From: Thermodesulfobacteriota bacterium
GTDB taxonomy: Bacteria; Desulfobacterota; Desulfobacteria; Desulfobacterales; Desulfosudaceae
Length of the DNA: 64,000 nt
Reading direction: 5' to 3'
Assembly: GCA_040753795.1 (NCBI GenBank)
Contig: JBFMDX010000001.1
Coordinates: forward strand, 496,001-560,000
In this document: one piece after another, positions 15,722 through 24,055 of the stretch
How the letters are laid out: each line of letters opens with the position of its first letter
How positions within the stretch are numbered: the stretch's first letter is position 1
Translations under genes and position numbers: made by a program
Notes under the pieces: generated by a model
What the model was told of the DNA's origin: nothing
Database searches by the model: none
The model's input: the letters and a program-made list of their open reading frames with translations, nothing else

Positions 15722-18034
15722 TTATCGGCCCGCTCCGCGGCGGGACTGGATGGAATGGAGCCTGGCTTTCATCCCGGAGCTTACTTCGGCGGCGTTGGCT
15801 TCGTCCGTGTCGATGTGAAATTCGAGATTAAAATCGGGATTTACCCGAACGACCACATCGCCGAAAATCAGCGACCGTTCACCTTCGACCTGGATCATGA
15901 CGACATCCCTGTCCCGCACGCCGAGTTCCAGTGCGTCCTGGGGGCCGATATGGATATGCCGCTGGGCGCAGATGACCCCCTTGGACAGCGTCACTTGTCC
16001 GGCCGGTCCGATCAGGGTCAGGCCGGGGGTGCCTTCCAGGTCGCCCGACTGCCGGATGGGCGCGTCGATGCCGAGCTTGAATTCCTCCGTCCGTGATATT
16101 TCCACCTGGGTTTCGTTTCTGGCCGGGCCCAGGACCCGGACCCGATCCACCCGTCCCTTGGGGCCGACCAGATCGACCTGCTCCTTGCAGGAGAACTGGC
16201 CGGTCTGATAAAGCGGGGTGTGGAAGGTTAACCCGTGGCCGGGGCCGAACAGGGCCGCGACATGTTCCTTGGACAGGTGGACGTGATGGGCGGAAACACC
16301 GACCGGTATGAGTTTGTCATGGCTTTTGATGACCCGGGTTACCCGGGCCCTGGATACGGTATTGACGGATTCGCGGGCGATCATGCGCTCCTCGTCCGTG
16401 GGCACGATCAGGATTTTTACCGGGGAATTGTCGGCGGAGATGGTCGCGGCGGGTGAACCCCGATAGGCGGGATCGCGGTTGGCCGCCTCGTCCAGAACAA
16501 TGCCGATGCCCGACAGTCCCTGGCAGACCCGGGCCCGTACTTCCGCCGCGTTCTCCCCGATGCCGCCGGTAAAGACCAGCACATCGATGCCGCCCAGGGC
16601 TGCCCAGAAGGAACCGATGTATTTTTTGACGTTGTAGCAGAACAGCTGAAGCGCTGTCAGCGCCCGGTCGTTCCCCTGGCCGGCTGCCTCCAGGATCTCA
16701 CGCATGTCGCTGGAAATACCGGATATGCCCAGCAACCCGCTCTCCTTCATGAGTACTTTTTCCATTTCCGCGGGGGTCAAACTGTGCTCCTTCATGATGT
16801 GCAGCAGGGCGCCGGGATCAAAGTCCCCGCAACGGGTCCCCATGGTCAGCCCGGCGATGGTGCTCATGCCCAGGCTGGTGTCCACGCAGCGGCCGTGGTC
16901 GATGGCCGCCAGGGAACAGCCGTTCCCCAGATGGCAGGTGATCATCTTCAATTCGGGACTACGCCTTTTGAGGAACTGCGCCGCCTGGAGGGAAACGAAT
17001 TTGTGGGACGTGCCGTGGTAGCCGATTTTATAGATCCCTTCCTCGAAAAAGCGGTAGGGAATACCGTAGATGCGGGCGAATTTCGGTATGGTGGCATGAA
17101 AGCCGGTGTCGAAGACGGCGATATTGGCGGCCCGGGGTATGAGCCGCCGCGCTTCTTCAATACCGGCCACGTTGGCCGGGATATGCAGGGGCGCTGTTTT
17201 TTCGACGGCCCGGATGGCTCCCAGCACCTCATCCGTGACTTCCACCGCGTTGGAATGATCCCGGCCGCCGTAAACCACCCGGTGGCCGACCACTTCGATT
17301 TTTTCCAGGGTGTCCCTTCCGCCCAGCCCGTTGACCATGGCCGCGAACGCTGCCGCGAATCCGCCGCCTTCTATCGTTTCCCGGCCTTTGACGCCGGCGC
17401 GGTCAAAAACGTGGGTGGTGTCACTCAAGCCGATGCGATCGACCAGTCCTTTGACCAGGGGGAGCTCGCTGCGGCCGTCAAACAGGCGGTATTTCAGAGA
17501 CGAGGAACCGCAATTCACGGTCAGGATGAGCCCGCCGGACGGCAGGGGAAAACTGGCCAGCCCGTAAGGATCTACCTGGGCTTTCTGGGCTTCGATCAGC
17601 CGTTCCTTTTCCCGGACATCAAGATCTCTCGCCACCAGCCTTCGGGAAATGGTGGCGGCCAGGGTCGCCGCCAGAAACGGTTCGGTCGAGACAATCGGGG
17701 TCAGCACCTCATGGGGGACCATGACCACCCTGGCGTCGGTCAGGGCGGAAACATCGGCCGTGGTCGGCTCGCCCGTCATGAGCGACATTTCACCGAAGAA
17801 TTCGCCCTTTTCCAGCACGTTCAGCCTTTCCCGGACGCCGTCGGCATTGGCGCGGGAAATCTCGATCCGTCCGTCCAGGATTACGCCGAAAAAATGTCCG
17901 GCTTCGCCGAACCGGATGATGGCTTCTCCTTCCGGGATATGTTCAAAGCGGGCCTGGGACAGGATTGTAGCCAGGGACGCATCGGACAGCTTTTTGAATA
18001 CGGGCAGGTTTTTCAGCTCGTTATCGTTCGGCAC
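15722..18034 (-). CDS. Fusion: cyclic-nucleotide-binding-like domain + acetate kinase + PduL phosphotransacylase
   Basis: A 770-residue chain that would carry both steps from acetyl-CoA (or propionyl-CoA) to the free acid plus ATP. Residues 1-135 are a cNMP-binding fold; in the phosphate cassette (GEFFGEMSLMTGEP, 77-90) the usual Arg is replaced by Thr92, so classic cAMP binding is doubtful. Residues about 168-560 are a complete acetate kinase: LTVNCGSSSLKY, GHRVVYGG, HGTSHKFV, HLGNGCSLAAI, MGTRCGDFDPG and FTGGIGEN. Residues 574-770 are PduL-type phosphotransacylase with both zinc/CoA His motifs, SAHHVHLS (His583-586) and CAQRHIHIGP (His693, His695). The start is GTG 18034 behind AAGGAG. It is divergently placed from murJ. 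Confidence 0.9.
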   Translation of the reverse strand: MPNDNELKNLPVFKKLSDASLATILSQARFEHIPEGEAIIRFGEAGHFFGVILDGRIEISRANADGVRERLNVLEKGEFFGEMSLMTGEPTTADVSALTDARVVMVPHEVLTPIVSTEPFLAATLAATISRRLVARDLDVREKERLIEAQKAQVDPYGLASFPLPSGGLILTVNCGSSSLKYRLFDGRSELPLVKGLVDRIGLSDTTHVFDRAGVKGRETIEGGGFAAAFAAMVNGLGGRDTLEKIEVVGHRVVYGGRDHSNAVEVTDEVLGAIRAVEKTAPLHIPANVAGIEEARRLIPRAANIAVFDTGFHATIPKFARIYGIPYRFFEEGIYKIGYHGTSHKFVSLQAAQFLKRRSPELKMITCHLGNGCSLAAIDHGRCVDTSLGMSTIAGLTMGTRCGDFDPGALLHIMKEHSLTPAEMEKVLMKESGLLGISGISSDMREILEAAGQGNDRALTALQLFCYNVKKYIGSFWAALGGIDVLVFTGGIGENAAEVRARVCQGLSGIGIVLDEAANRDPAYRGSPAATISADNSPVKILIVPTDEERMIARESVNTVSRARVTRVIKSHDKLIPVGVSAHHVHLSKEHVAALFGPGHGLTFHTPLYQTGQFSCKEQVDLVGPKGRVDRVRVLGPARNETQVEISRTEEFKLGIDAPIRQSGDLEGTPGLTLIGPAGQVTLSKGVICAQRHIHIGPQDALELGVRDRDVVMIQVEGERSLIFGDVVVRVNPDFNLEFHIDTDEANAAEVSSGMKARLHSIQSRRGAGR

Positions 18035-18176
18035 GTCGCCCTTCTCCTTATTTCTTGTGTCGGTTGCGGGGATTAGGCTCGATACGCCTGATTCTTTAGA
18101 CTATTACAACATCAGGCCGGAATCAACATATTCCGCATACGGCGGCAATCCGGATCAACCCGGCCTCGCGGTGGTA

Positions 18177-18205
18177 TTGACGGTTTTACTGCGGTCGAAT
18201 AACAT
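18177..18205 (+). promoter_or_regulatory. Candidate promoter for the murJ operon
   Basis: TTGACG at 18177-18182 and TAACAT at 18200-18205 with 17-base spacing, about 75 bases before the murJ start. It is the only promoter-like pair found on the plus strand of this intergenic region. Confidence 0.4.
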
Positions 18206-18231
18206 AAGGCCATAATAAATAATGAACCCTT

Positions 18232-18263
18232 TAACCACATAATCACTTAATCACATAACCACA
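18232..18263 (+). repeat. Four tandem 8-bp repeats (TAAYCACW) in the murJ leader
   Basis: The units TAACCACA, TAATCACT, TAATCACA and TAACCACA lie head to tail without gaps and end about 20 bases before the murJ ATG. The region carries no Shine-Dalgarno sequence. Confidence 0.7.
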
Positions 18264-18284
18264 TAATTGAAACGTCGTTTATTC

Positions 18285-19874
18285 ATGAACGAAAAACGTC
18301 AGGTGGCCAGGGCCACCGGGGTGATCGGCGGGGCCACGCTGGCCAGCCGCATTTTCGGCTACATCCGTGACATGGTGGTGGCCGGGTTTTTGGGCGCCGG
18401 CCTGGTCGCGGACGCTTTTTTTATCGCCTTTACCATTCCCAATTTGTTACGTCGTCTTTTCGCCGAAGGCGCCCTGACCATTTCCTTTATCCCGGTGTTC
18501 ATCGATCGTATGAAAAACCAGGGACGCGAGGACGCCTTCGTCATGGCCCGTTCCGCCCTGCGTCTGCTGACCACGGTGATGCTGGCGGTTGTTCTGGCCG
18601 GCATCCTTTTTACTCCGGCCATCGTGCGCGTGATCGGCTGGGGGTGGGCGGCGGACGAACCGGACAAGATTGCCCTGACGGTGACGCTGACGCGCATCAT
18701 GTTTCCTTATCTGCTGTTTGTCTCACTGGTGGCCCTGTGCATGGGCATTTTAAACGCCCTGGGTTATTTCGCGGCCCCGGCGATTTCTCCGGTGTTTTCT
18801 AATATCGCCATGATCGCCGCCGTCAGCGGCGCGGCAGCCCTGTCCGGGGACAGCCTGTTCCGGGCAAAGGGCCTGGCCTGGGGGGTAGTGGCCGGGGGCG
18901 TTCTGCAGTTGGCCCTGCAGCTGCCGTTTCTGATGAAGGTGGGCTTGCGGATCAGGCAGAGAGCGCCCTTGTTCCATCCGGGACTGAAAAGAGTGGCCAT
19001 CTTGATGTTGCCGGCGGTTTTCGGGGCGGCGGTTTACCAGGTCAATATCGTTGTCGGCCGGCTGCTGGCCACCATGCTCCCGGAAGGCAGCGTCAGTTGC
19101 CTGTATTACGCCGACCGCCTGGTGCAGTTCCCCCTGGGCGTTTTCGCCCTGTCCGGCGCCATGGCGGCGCTGCCGAGCCTGTCCCGTCAGGCGGCCGCCG
19201 GGGATTATGGGGCGGTGGCCGATACCTTCGCTTTTTCCCTGAAACTGACCTTTTTTATTACCCTGCCCGCCATGACCGGTCTGATCGTCCTGCGCGAACC
19301 CATTGTGGCGCTGCTGTTTCAGCGGGGGGAATTCGATGCCGCCGCGGTAAGAATGACGGCCCAGGCGCTGCTGTTTTACTCCCTTGGTCTGTGGGCGGTT
19401 TCCGCTGCCCGTATCGTGGTGTCCGTTTTTTACGCTCTTTCGGATACCCGCACGCCGGTTCTGATGGCGTTTGTCGCCAGCCTGGCCAATATCGGTTTCG
19501 GCCTGGCGCTCATGGGGCCCCTTGCCCACGGCGGCCTGGCCCTGGCCGTGTCGCTGTCGGCGGTGGTGAATTTTATCCTGCTGATGGGAGCGTTAAGGGC
19601 CAGACTCCCTTCCCTGAAGATGTCCGCGGTAACCGTATCTTTTGTTCGATCCGCGGTTTGTTCCGGCCTGATGGGCCTGGTGGTCCGGGAGGCGTCCGTG
19701 CGTCTGATCCCGGCCGGCGCCGGTGTCGCCGGATTGCTGGCGGGAATTCCGGCCTGCATCGTCGCGGGGGTTGCGTGCTATGTTTTTTTTGCGTATATTG
19801 CCGGAAGCGGTGAGGTGATCGGTCTGATGAATTTTTTCAGGAGGGGGAATGGCCCGGATAAAAACCGGTCATAA
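18285..19874 (+). CDS. murJ: Lipid II flippase MurJ (MVF family)
   Basis: A 529-residue multi-pass protein that moves lipid-linked peptidoglycan precursor across the cytoplasmic membrane. The N-terminus carries the family hallmark GGATLASRIFGYIRDM and the segment ADAFFIAFTIPNLLRRLFAEGA, followed by SFIPVF. About 13-14 membrane segments are visible along the chain, the usual number. ATG 18285 is preferred over TTG 18267; neither has a Shine-Dalgarno sequence. The downstream ftsB-like gene overlaps its 3' end by 26 bases, linking wall synthesis with division. Confidence 0.93.
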   Translation: MNEKRQVARATGVIGGATLASRIFGYIRDMVVAGFLGAGLVADAFFIAFTIPNLLRRLFAEGALTISFIPVFIDRMKNQGREDAFVMARSALRLLTTVMLAVVLAGILFTPAIVRVIGWGWAADEPDKIALTVTLTRIMFPYLLFVSLVALCMGILNALGYFAAPAISPVFSNIAMIAAVSGAAALSGDSLFRAKGLAWGVVAGGVLQLALQLPFLMKVGLRIRQRAPLFHPGLKRVAILMLPAVFGAAVYQVNIVVGRLLATMLPEGSVSCLYYADRLVQFPLGVFALSGAMAALPSLSRQAAAGDYGAVADTFAFSLKLTFFITLPAMTGLIVLREPIVALLFQRGEFDAAAVRMTAQALLFYSLGLWAVSAARIVVSVFYALSDTRTPVLMAFVASLANIGFGLALMGPLAHGGLALAVSLSAVVNFILLMGALRARLPSLKMSAVTVSFVRSAVCSGLMGLVVREASVRLIPAGAGVAGLLAGIPACIVAGVACYVFFAYIAGSGEVIGLMNFFRRGNGPDKNRS

Positions 19875-20154
19875 GGTTGCCTTGGCCGGGGGCGGAGTGC
19901 TGATGCTCGTGCTGGTGGGGTTGATTCTGTTCGGTGAGGGGGGATACGTTGACTATCTCCGGCTGATCGACCAGAAAAAAGCCCTGGAGATAAAAAATAC
20001 TGCCGCCGAACAAGAAAATTTTCTGCTGCGGCGCCAGGTGTACCGGCTGGAAACCGACAAGCGTTATATCGAGCACCTTGCCAGAAAGGAATTGGGCATG
20101 ATCGCCAAGGACGAGATTGTATACAAGTTCAAAGAACAGGGAGGGGCTCCATGA
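19849..20154 (+). CDS. ftsB: FtsB/DivIC-like septum formation initiator
   Basis: A 101-residue single-pass protein: a short basic N-terminus, one membrane helix at about residues 10-30, then a coiled coil (about 38-75) ending in YIEHLARKELGMIAKDE, the conserved FtsB/DivIC tail motif that contacts FtsL/FtsQ. GGAGG lies 4 bases before ATG 19849, inside the end of murJ. The length is typical. The gene symbol rests on size, topology and the tail motif; DivIC is an alternative name for the same role. Confidence 0.8.
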   Translation: MARIKTGHKVALAGGGVLMLVLVGLILFGEGGYVDYLRLIDQKKALEIKNTAAEQENFLLRRQVYRLETDKRYIEHLARKELGMIAKDEIVYKFKEQGGAP

Positions 20155-20474
20155 AAGACAACCCGGTTTTTTTTACGGCGTCCATGGCCGGGCTCTGCGC
20201 CGATCAGGGTTATTTTGATCAGAGCCTGAAAATTTATCGGCACCTGCTGGGGTCCGATCCGGAAAACCAGGCCCTGCAAAAGGCCATGGCCGGGATAGAA
20301 GCCAGGCAGTCGGCGGTCAAAACGGTTTCAGCCAAGGCCGGAGAACGGCTGGATGGGCTGGAGACGATTATCCAGCGGTGGGTCGGCCTGCTGGTTGAAC
20401 ATAATTTGAAATCGAAATTCGACAAGATTCGAAAAAATATTGGGAAGCTTCAGCGTCTGGATAGCAAAACCTGA
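20151..20474 (+). CDS. Small helical protein with a TPR-like unit
   Basis: A 107-residue soluble protein that overlaps the ftsB stop by ATGA, so it is translationally coupled. Residues about 8-45 form one TPR-like helix pair (ADQGYFDQSLKIYRHLL...DPENQAL). The rest is a predicted amphipathic helix with Lys-rich C-terminus. I do not recognise a named family. Its position suggests a division or envelope accessory role, which is inference. Confidence 0.65.
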   Translation: MKDNPVFFTASMAGLCADQGYFDQSLKIYRHLLGSDPENQALQKAMAGIEARQSAVKTVSAKAGERLDGLETIIQRWVGLLVEHNLKSKFDKIRKNIGKLQRLDSKT

Positions 20475-20524
20475 AGAGGGTGGTTACAGATGGCGATAAG
20501 CATGGACGGGTAAGATTGATTTTC

Positions 20525-21013
20525 ATGCGCGACTTTGGAAAATGGGTGGAGGAGACGATTCGGGAAGCGGTGATCCTTTCCGTCGTCGCCATATGCCTTG
20601 CTCTGGCGGTTAATGCGTTTTCTCCGGTCGGTATTCCGCTATTCTGCCCCGGCGACGAGCCTGTCGGGGCGGTTGATTCCCACTTTCCAGTCGTAAGCGT
20701 GACTGAGGCCAGGCGGTTGCATGATGCCGGCGGAGTGGTGTTCGTGGATTCCCGGTCAGCCGAGCAATATGAAGCCGGCCATATCCCGGGCGCCTGTTCC
20801 CTGCCGCTCTATGAACTGGATGATGCCCTGCTGCCGTTTCTGAGCGAGGTTCAGCCCGACGCCGCGATCATTGTATATTGCTCCAGCGTTACCTGCGAAG
20901 ACAGCCATATGCTGGCCAGGGAACTTTCCGATATGGGCTATGAGAATGTCCGGATTTTTGCCGGGGGTATGGCTGCCTGGCGGGAAAAGGGGTTTACCGT
21001 TGCCGTTCAATGA
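20525..21013 (+). CDS. Membrane-anchored rhodanese-like sulfurtransferase
   Basis: A 162-residue protein: a short N-terminus, one membrane segment at about 15-35, then a rhodanese domain with VFVDSRSAEQYEAGHIPGA and the active-site loop VYCSSVTCED (Cys119). The domain should lie in the periplasm. A second Cys (Cys124) in the loop could make a redox pair. ATG 20525 is preferred over an upstream codon at 20480, because the latter adds an unrelated hydrophilic stretch. It is followed 7 bases later by a MauE/DoxX protein, a common partnership in periplasmic thiol or sulfur handling. Confidence 0.82.
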   Translation: MRDFGKWVEETIREAVILSVVAICLALAVNAFSPVGIPLFCPGDEPVGAVDSHFPVVSVTEARRLHDAGGVVFVDSRSAEQYEAGHIPGACSLPLYELDDALLPFLSEVQPDAAIIVYCSSVTCEDSHMLARELSDMGYENVRIFAGGMAAWREKGFTVAVQ

Positions 21014-21020
21014 CAGAAAA

Positions 21021-21488
21021 ATGATGTTCTGGACAACTATTGAAGTACTGGCCCGCTGGATGCTGGGCGGGATCTTTTTATATTCAAGTTTTCATAAGAT
21101 TGCCGATCCGTCGCAGTTTGTCCGGATTATCGTCGGTTATGACCTTTTCCCTCCGGTGACGATCTATCCCCTCGCCGTGATCTGTCCGTTTTTTGAACTG
21201 CTCTGCGGAGCCGCTCTGATTCTCGGGGTGTATCCCCGTGGCGCCGTCCTGATCGTCAACGTCATGCTGTTTTTATTCATTGTTGCCATTTCCATCAACC
21301 TGGCCCGGGGCCACCAGTTCGACTGCGGCTGTTTTTCGTTCACGCACGATCCTGACTCATCCGCTCTCCAGTTGCTTTACCGGGATGTGTTTTACCTGGC
21401 GGCGGGGTTGTATGTTCTGTTCTTCCGGCTGCCCCGGAAATCGTTTCTGCACATCAACATCGGTTCGGATAAAAAAACATCGCCATAG
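21021..21488 (+). CDS. MauE/DoxX-type redox-associated membrane protein
   Basis: A 155-residue protein with four membrane segments, opening with ARWMLGGIFLYSSFHKI, a DoxX/MauE hallmark (basic residue at the end of helix 1). CGCF lies after the third segment at about residue 102-105. ATG 21021 is used; the frame remains open further upstream but overlaps the rhodanese gene. MauE-type proteins supply electrons or form disulfides for periplasmic redox proteins; the rhodanese next door is the likely partner. Confidence 0.75.
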   Translation: MMFWTTIEVLARWMLGGIFLYSSFHKIADPSQFVRIIVGYDLFPPVTIYPLAVICPFFELLCGAALILGVYPRGAVLIVNVMLFLFIVAISINLARGHQFDCGCFSFTHDPDSSALQLLYRDVFYLAAGLYVLFFRLPRKSFLHINIGSDKKTSP

Positions 21489-21508
21489 GCGGAATGTCAT
21501 AAAAGAGG

Positions 21509-21537
21509 TTGACAAGGCAAATAAACGATGCAATATT
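21509..21537 (+). promoter_or_regulatory. Candidate promoter of the acyl-CoA dehydrogenase operon
   Basis: A perfect TTGACA at 21509-21514, 17-base spacing and AATATT (4/6) at 21532-21537. The palindrome at 21539-21554 covers the expected transcription start. Confidence 0.45.
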
Positions 21538-21538
21538 G

Positions 21539-21554
21539 AACTGACATGTCAGTT
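21539..21554. promoter_or_regulatory. 16-bp perfect palindrome, candidate repressor operator
   Basis: AACTGACATGTCAGTT lies directly after the -10 box, where a bound repressor would block transcription. Its shape suits TetR- or GntR-type regulators of fatty-acid oxidation; no such regulator gene is in the window. Confidence 0.5.
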
Positions 21555-21622
21555 TTTTCTGAAAGACGCAAGCGTAGTTTTTCGGAAAATATATTAAATA
21601 CAGTAAATTAAGGAGGCGGAGT

Positions 21623-22717
21623 ATGCTTAATTTCGCGATGTCAAAACAGCAGGAAATGGTCAAGAAGGAGGTCGCAAAGCTGGTCAAGGCGCTTGTGACC
21701 GAAACCGCGCATGATATGGATGAAAGCGGCAGTATCCCGGCAGAGTCCATCCAGAAAGCCTGGGAACTGGGCTTTTCGGTCAACTCCGTCCCCGAAGCCT
21801 ACGGCGGATTCGGTATGGCGGATTCCCCCCTGGAAAGCGCCCTGGTCCTGGAGGAACTGGCGTACGGCGACATGGCTTTCGCGGTCACGGCCACGGCTCC
21901 GTCTCTGTTTATCTCACCTCTGGTCAGAATGGGCACCGAAGCCCAGAAAAAGAAATACCTGCCCAAGGTCTGCAAGGAGGAGTTCTCTCCCTGTACGCTG
22001 GCGATCAACGAGCCGCGTTTCGCCTTTGACGTGGTCGACCTGAAGACCACTGCCGAGAAAAAGGGCGCCGCCTATGTCATCAACGGCCAGAAGTGCTTTG
22101 TTCCCCTGGCGGCCAAGTCTTCCCATATCATGGTGGCCGCGGCCGTGAACGGGAAAAACGAACTTTTTATCGTGGACGCGAAAAATCCGGGCATGAAGAT
22201 CGGTGAACGGGAAAAGACTCTGGGCATGTACGCCCTGGAAATGTACCCGGTCTCTCTGGAAAACTGCGAAGTGCCGGCGGACGACAAGCTGGGCGGCGAA
22301 GAGGGCTGCAATTATGCCGCCCTGCTGCAGCGGGCCAGGGCGGCCATGGCGGCCATGGCTACCGGCGTGGCCAACGCCTCTTATGAGTTTGCCCGGGAAT
22401 ATGCCAAGACCCGCGAGCAGTTCGGTGAGCCGATTGCCTACCGGCAGTCCGTGGCCTTCATGCTGGCGGAAATGGCTTATGAAGTGGATTCCATGCGCCT
22501 GATGGCCTGGAAGGCGGCCTCAAAACTGGAAGCCGGCAAGGACGCCACCCGGGAAGCCTATCTGGCCAAGCTGTATGCCGGTGAGATGGCCATGAAGATC
22601 GCCGATTACGGCGTGCAGATCATGGGCGGTCACGGCTATATCCGGGAATACCCGGTGGAACGGTATTACCGTAATGCCCGGAGCTTCAGCACCGTGGAAG
22701 CACTGTCATCCATGTAA
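21623..22717 (+). CDS. Acyl-CoA dehydrogenase, short form with altered C-terminal active-site loop
   Basis: A 364-residue acyl-CoA dehydrogenase with the N-terminal helical part, a middle sheet (CTLAINEPRF, YVINGQKCFVP) and the C-terminal helical FAD part (YAKTREQFGEPIAYRQ, QIMGGHGYIREYPVERYYR). Where the family has the catalytic Glu in EGTSE, this protein ends RSFSTVEALSSM. A Glu is in register, but the flexible Gly is lost and the last helix of about 15-20 residues is missing. AAGGAGG precedes ATG 21623. It is followed by a second, canonical dehydrogenase, so the two may form a heteromer in which this chain is structural or regulatory. That is inference. Confidence 0.88.
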   Translation: MLNFAMSKQQEMVKKEVAKLVKALVTETAHDMDESGSIPAESIQKAWELGFSVNSVPEAYGGFGMADSPLESALVLEELAYGDMAFAVTATAPSLFISPLVRMGTEAQKKKYLPKVCKEEFSPCTLAINEPRFAFDVVDLKTTAEKKGAAYVINGQKCFVPLAAKSSHIMVAAAVNGKNELFIVDAKNPGMKIGEREKTLGMYALEMYPVSLENCEVPADDKLGGEEGCNYAALLQRARAAMAAMATGVANASYEFAREYAKTREQFGEPIAYRQSVAFMLAEMAYEVDSMRLMAWKAASKLEAGKDATREAYLAKLYAGEMAMKIADYGVQIMGGHGYIREYPVERYYRNARSFSTVEALSSM

Positions 22718-22790
22718 CGGTTCGGCGTGAAAGGCCGTTGCCGGTATGGCGTGAAAAAATAATGACGATGAAAGATATAAGGAGAGACCA

Positions 22791-23984
22791 ATGTTAGATC
22801 TTGAATTCTCGGAAAAACTTGAGCGAGTAGCGACCAGCATGAAGGGGTTTGCCATGGGTCTGCTGCGGCCCATTGCCAGAAAATACGATGAAGCCGAACA
22901 CGAGTATCCCAAGGAACTGGACGTGCTGCGAGGCATGGGCGGCGCCATGGGCGGCGGCAAAAAGAAAAAGAAGGAAGGCGAACCGGAGAAAAAAGACGCC
23001 TCCGATACCACCAGCAACATTTCCATTGTCGTGACCGTGGAGCAGATGTGCTACGGCGACGTGGGCCTGATGCTGACCATTCCCGGCCAGGGCCTGGGCA
23101 ATGCCGCCATCGCGGCCGTGGCCACGCCGGAACAGATGGAAAAATACGGCGACAAGTGGGCGGCCATGGCCATCACCGAGCCCGCCTCCGGATCGGACTC
23201 CGGTTCCATCTGCACCACCGCTGAACTGGACGGAGACGAGTGGGTGTTAAACGGTGAAAAGATTTTCGTTACCTGCGCCGACCGCTGCGACGCCGTGGTC
23301 GTCTGGGCCACCGTGGACAAGGAAGCCGGCAAAAACGGCATCAAGTCCTTTATCGTGGAAAAAGGTACGCCCGGGTTCAAGCTGGAGCACCTGGAGCATA
23401 AGCTGGGCATCCGCGCTTCGGATACCGGCACCTTCGTGCTGAACAACTGCCGCATTCCCAAGGAGAACATCCTCGGCAGCGCCGAAGTCAAGAAGGGCAC
23501 CGAGGGGTTCAAGGGCGTCATGAAAACCTTTGACAATACCCGGCCCATGGTGGCGGCCATGGCCAACGGCGTGGCCGGCGCGGCCATTGATTTCACCAGG
23601 GAAAAACTGACGGAAGCCGGCTGCAAGCTCGATTATCAGAAAAACCCGAACAATGTCAGCAGCCTCGAAAGAGAACTCTACTGGATGGAAGCCAACCTCG
23701 AGGCCATGCGGCTCCTGACCCTGCGGGCGGCCTGGATGGCGGACAACAAGATGTTCAATAACCTGGAAGCCTCCATGTCCAAGGCCAAATCCGGCCGCTA
23801 CGGCACGCTGATTACGCAGAAGTGCTGCGACCTGCTCGGTCCCCTGGGATTTTCCCGGGAACACCTGGCTGAAAAATGGATGCGCGACAGCAAGATCCTG
23901 GATATTTTTGAAGGTACCGGTCAGATTCAGCACCTGATTGTGGCCAGAAACATCTTGAATTTGTCCAGAAAAGAACTTAAATAG
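22791..23984 (+). CDS. Acyl-CoA dehydrogenase with Lys/Glu-rich insertion
   Basis: A 397-residue FAD enzyme that introduces the alpha-beta double bond into an acyl-CoA. It has MAITEPASGSDSGSI (flavin and acyl binding), GEKIFVTCADRCDA, and the C-terminal FEGTGQIQHLIVARNIL with catalytic Glu. Residues about 53-75 carry a GGGKKKKKEGEPEKKD insertion in the N-terminal helical domain, absent from common family members and probably a surface loop. AAGGAGAG precedes ATG 22791, 73 bases after the first dehydrogenase. The chain length of the substrate cannot be judged. Confidence 0.92.
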   Translation: MLDLEFSEKLERVATSMKGFAMGLLRPIARKYDEAEHEYPKELDVLRGMGGAMGGGKKKKKEGEPEKKDASDTTSNISIVVTVEQMCYGDVGLMLTIPGQGLGNAAIAAVATPEQMEKYGDKWAAMAITEPASGSDSGSICTTAELDGDEWVLNGEKIFVTCADRCDAVVVWATVDKEAGKNGIKSFIVEKGTPGFKLEHLEHKLGIRASDTGTFVLNNCRIPKENILGSAEVKKGTEGFKGVMKTFDNTRPMVAAMANGVAGAAIDFTREKLTEAGCKLDYQKNPNNVSSLERELYWMEANLEAMRLLTLRAAWMADNKMFNNLEASMSKAKSGRYGTLITQKCCDLLGPLGFSREHLAEKWMRDSKILDIFEGTGQIQHLIVARNILNLSRKELK

Positions 23985-24055
23985 CAGATGCCGGGTTCAT
24001 TCTTGAAGATGCGACAAGGCCATAATGTGAATACTTTGATGAAGGAGGTTGGTTG

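Noticed and set aside
16835-17567. Possible stop or frameshift splitting the acetate kinase fusion into separate genes
   Set aside because: The frame is open from 18034 to 15722 with every expected motif in register, and no internal ribosome site was seen at the domain borders.
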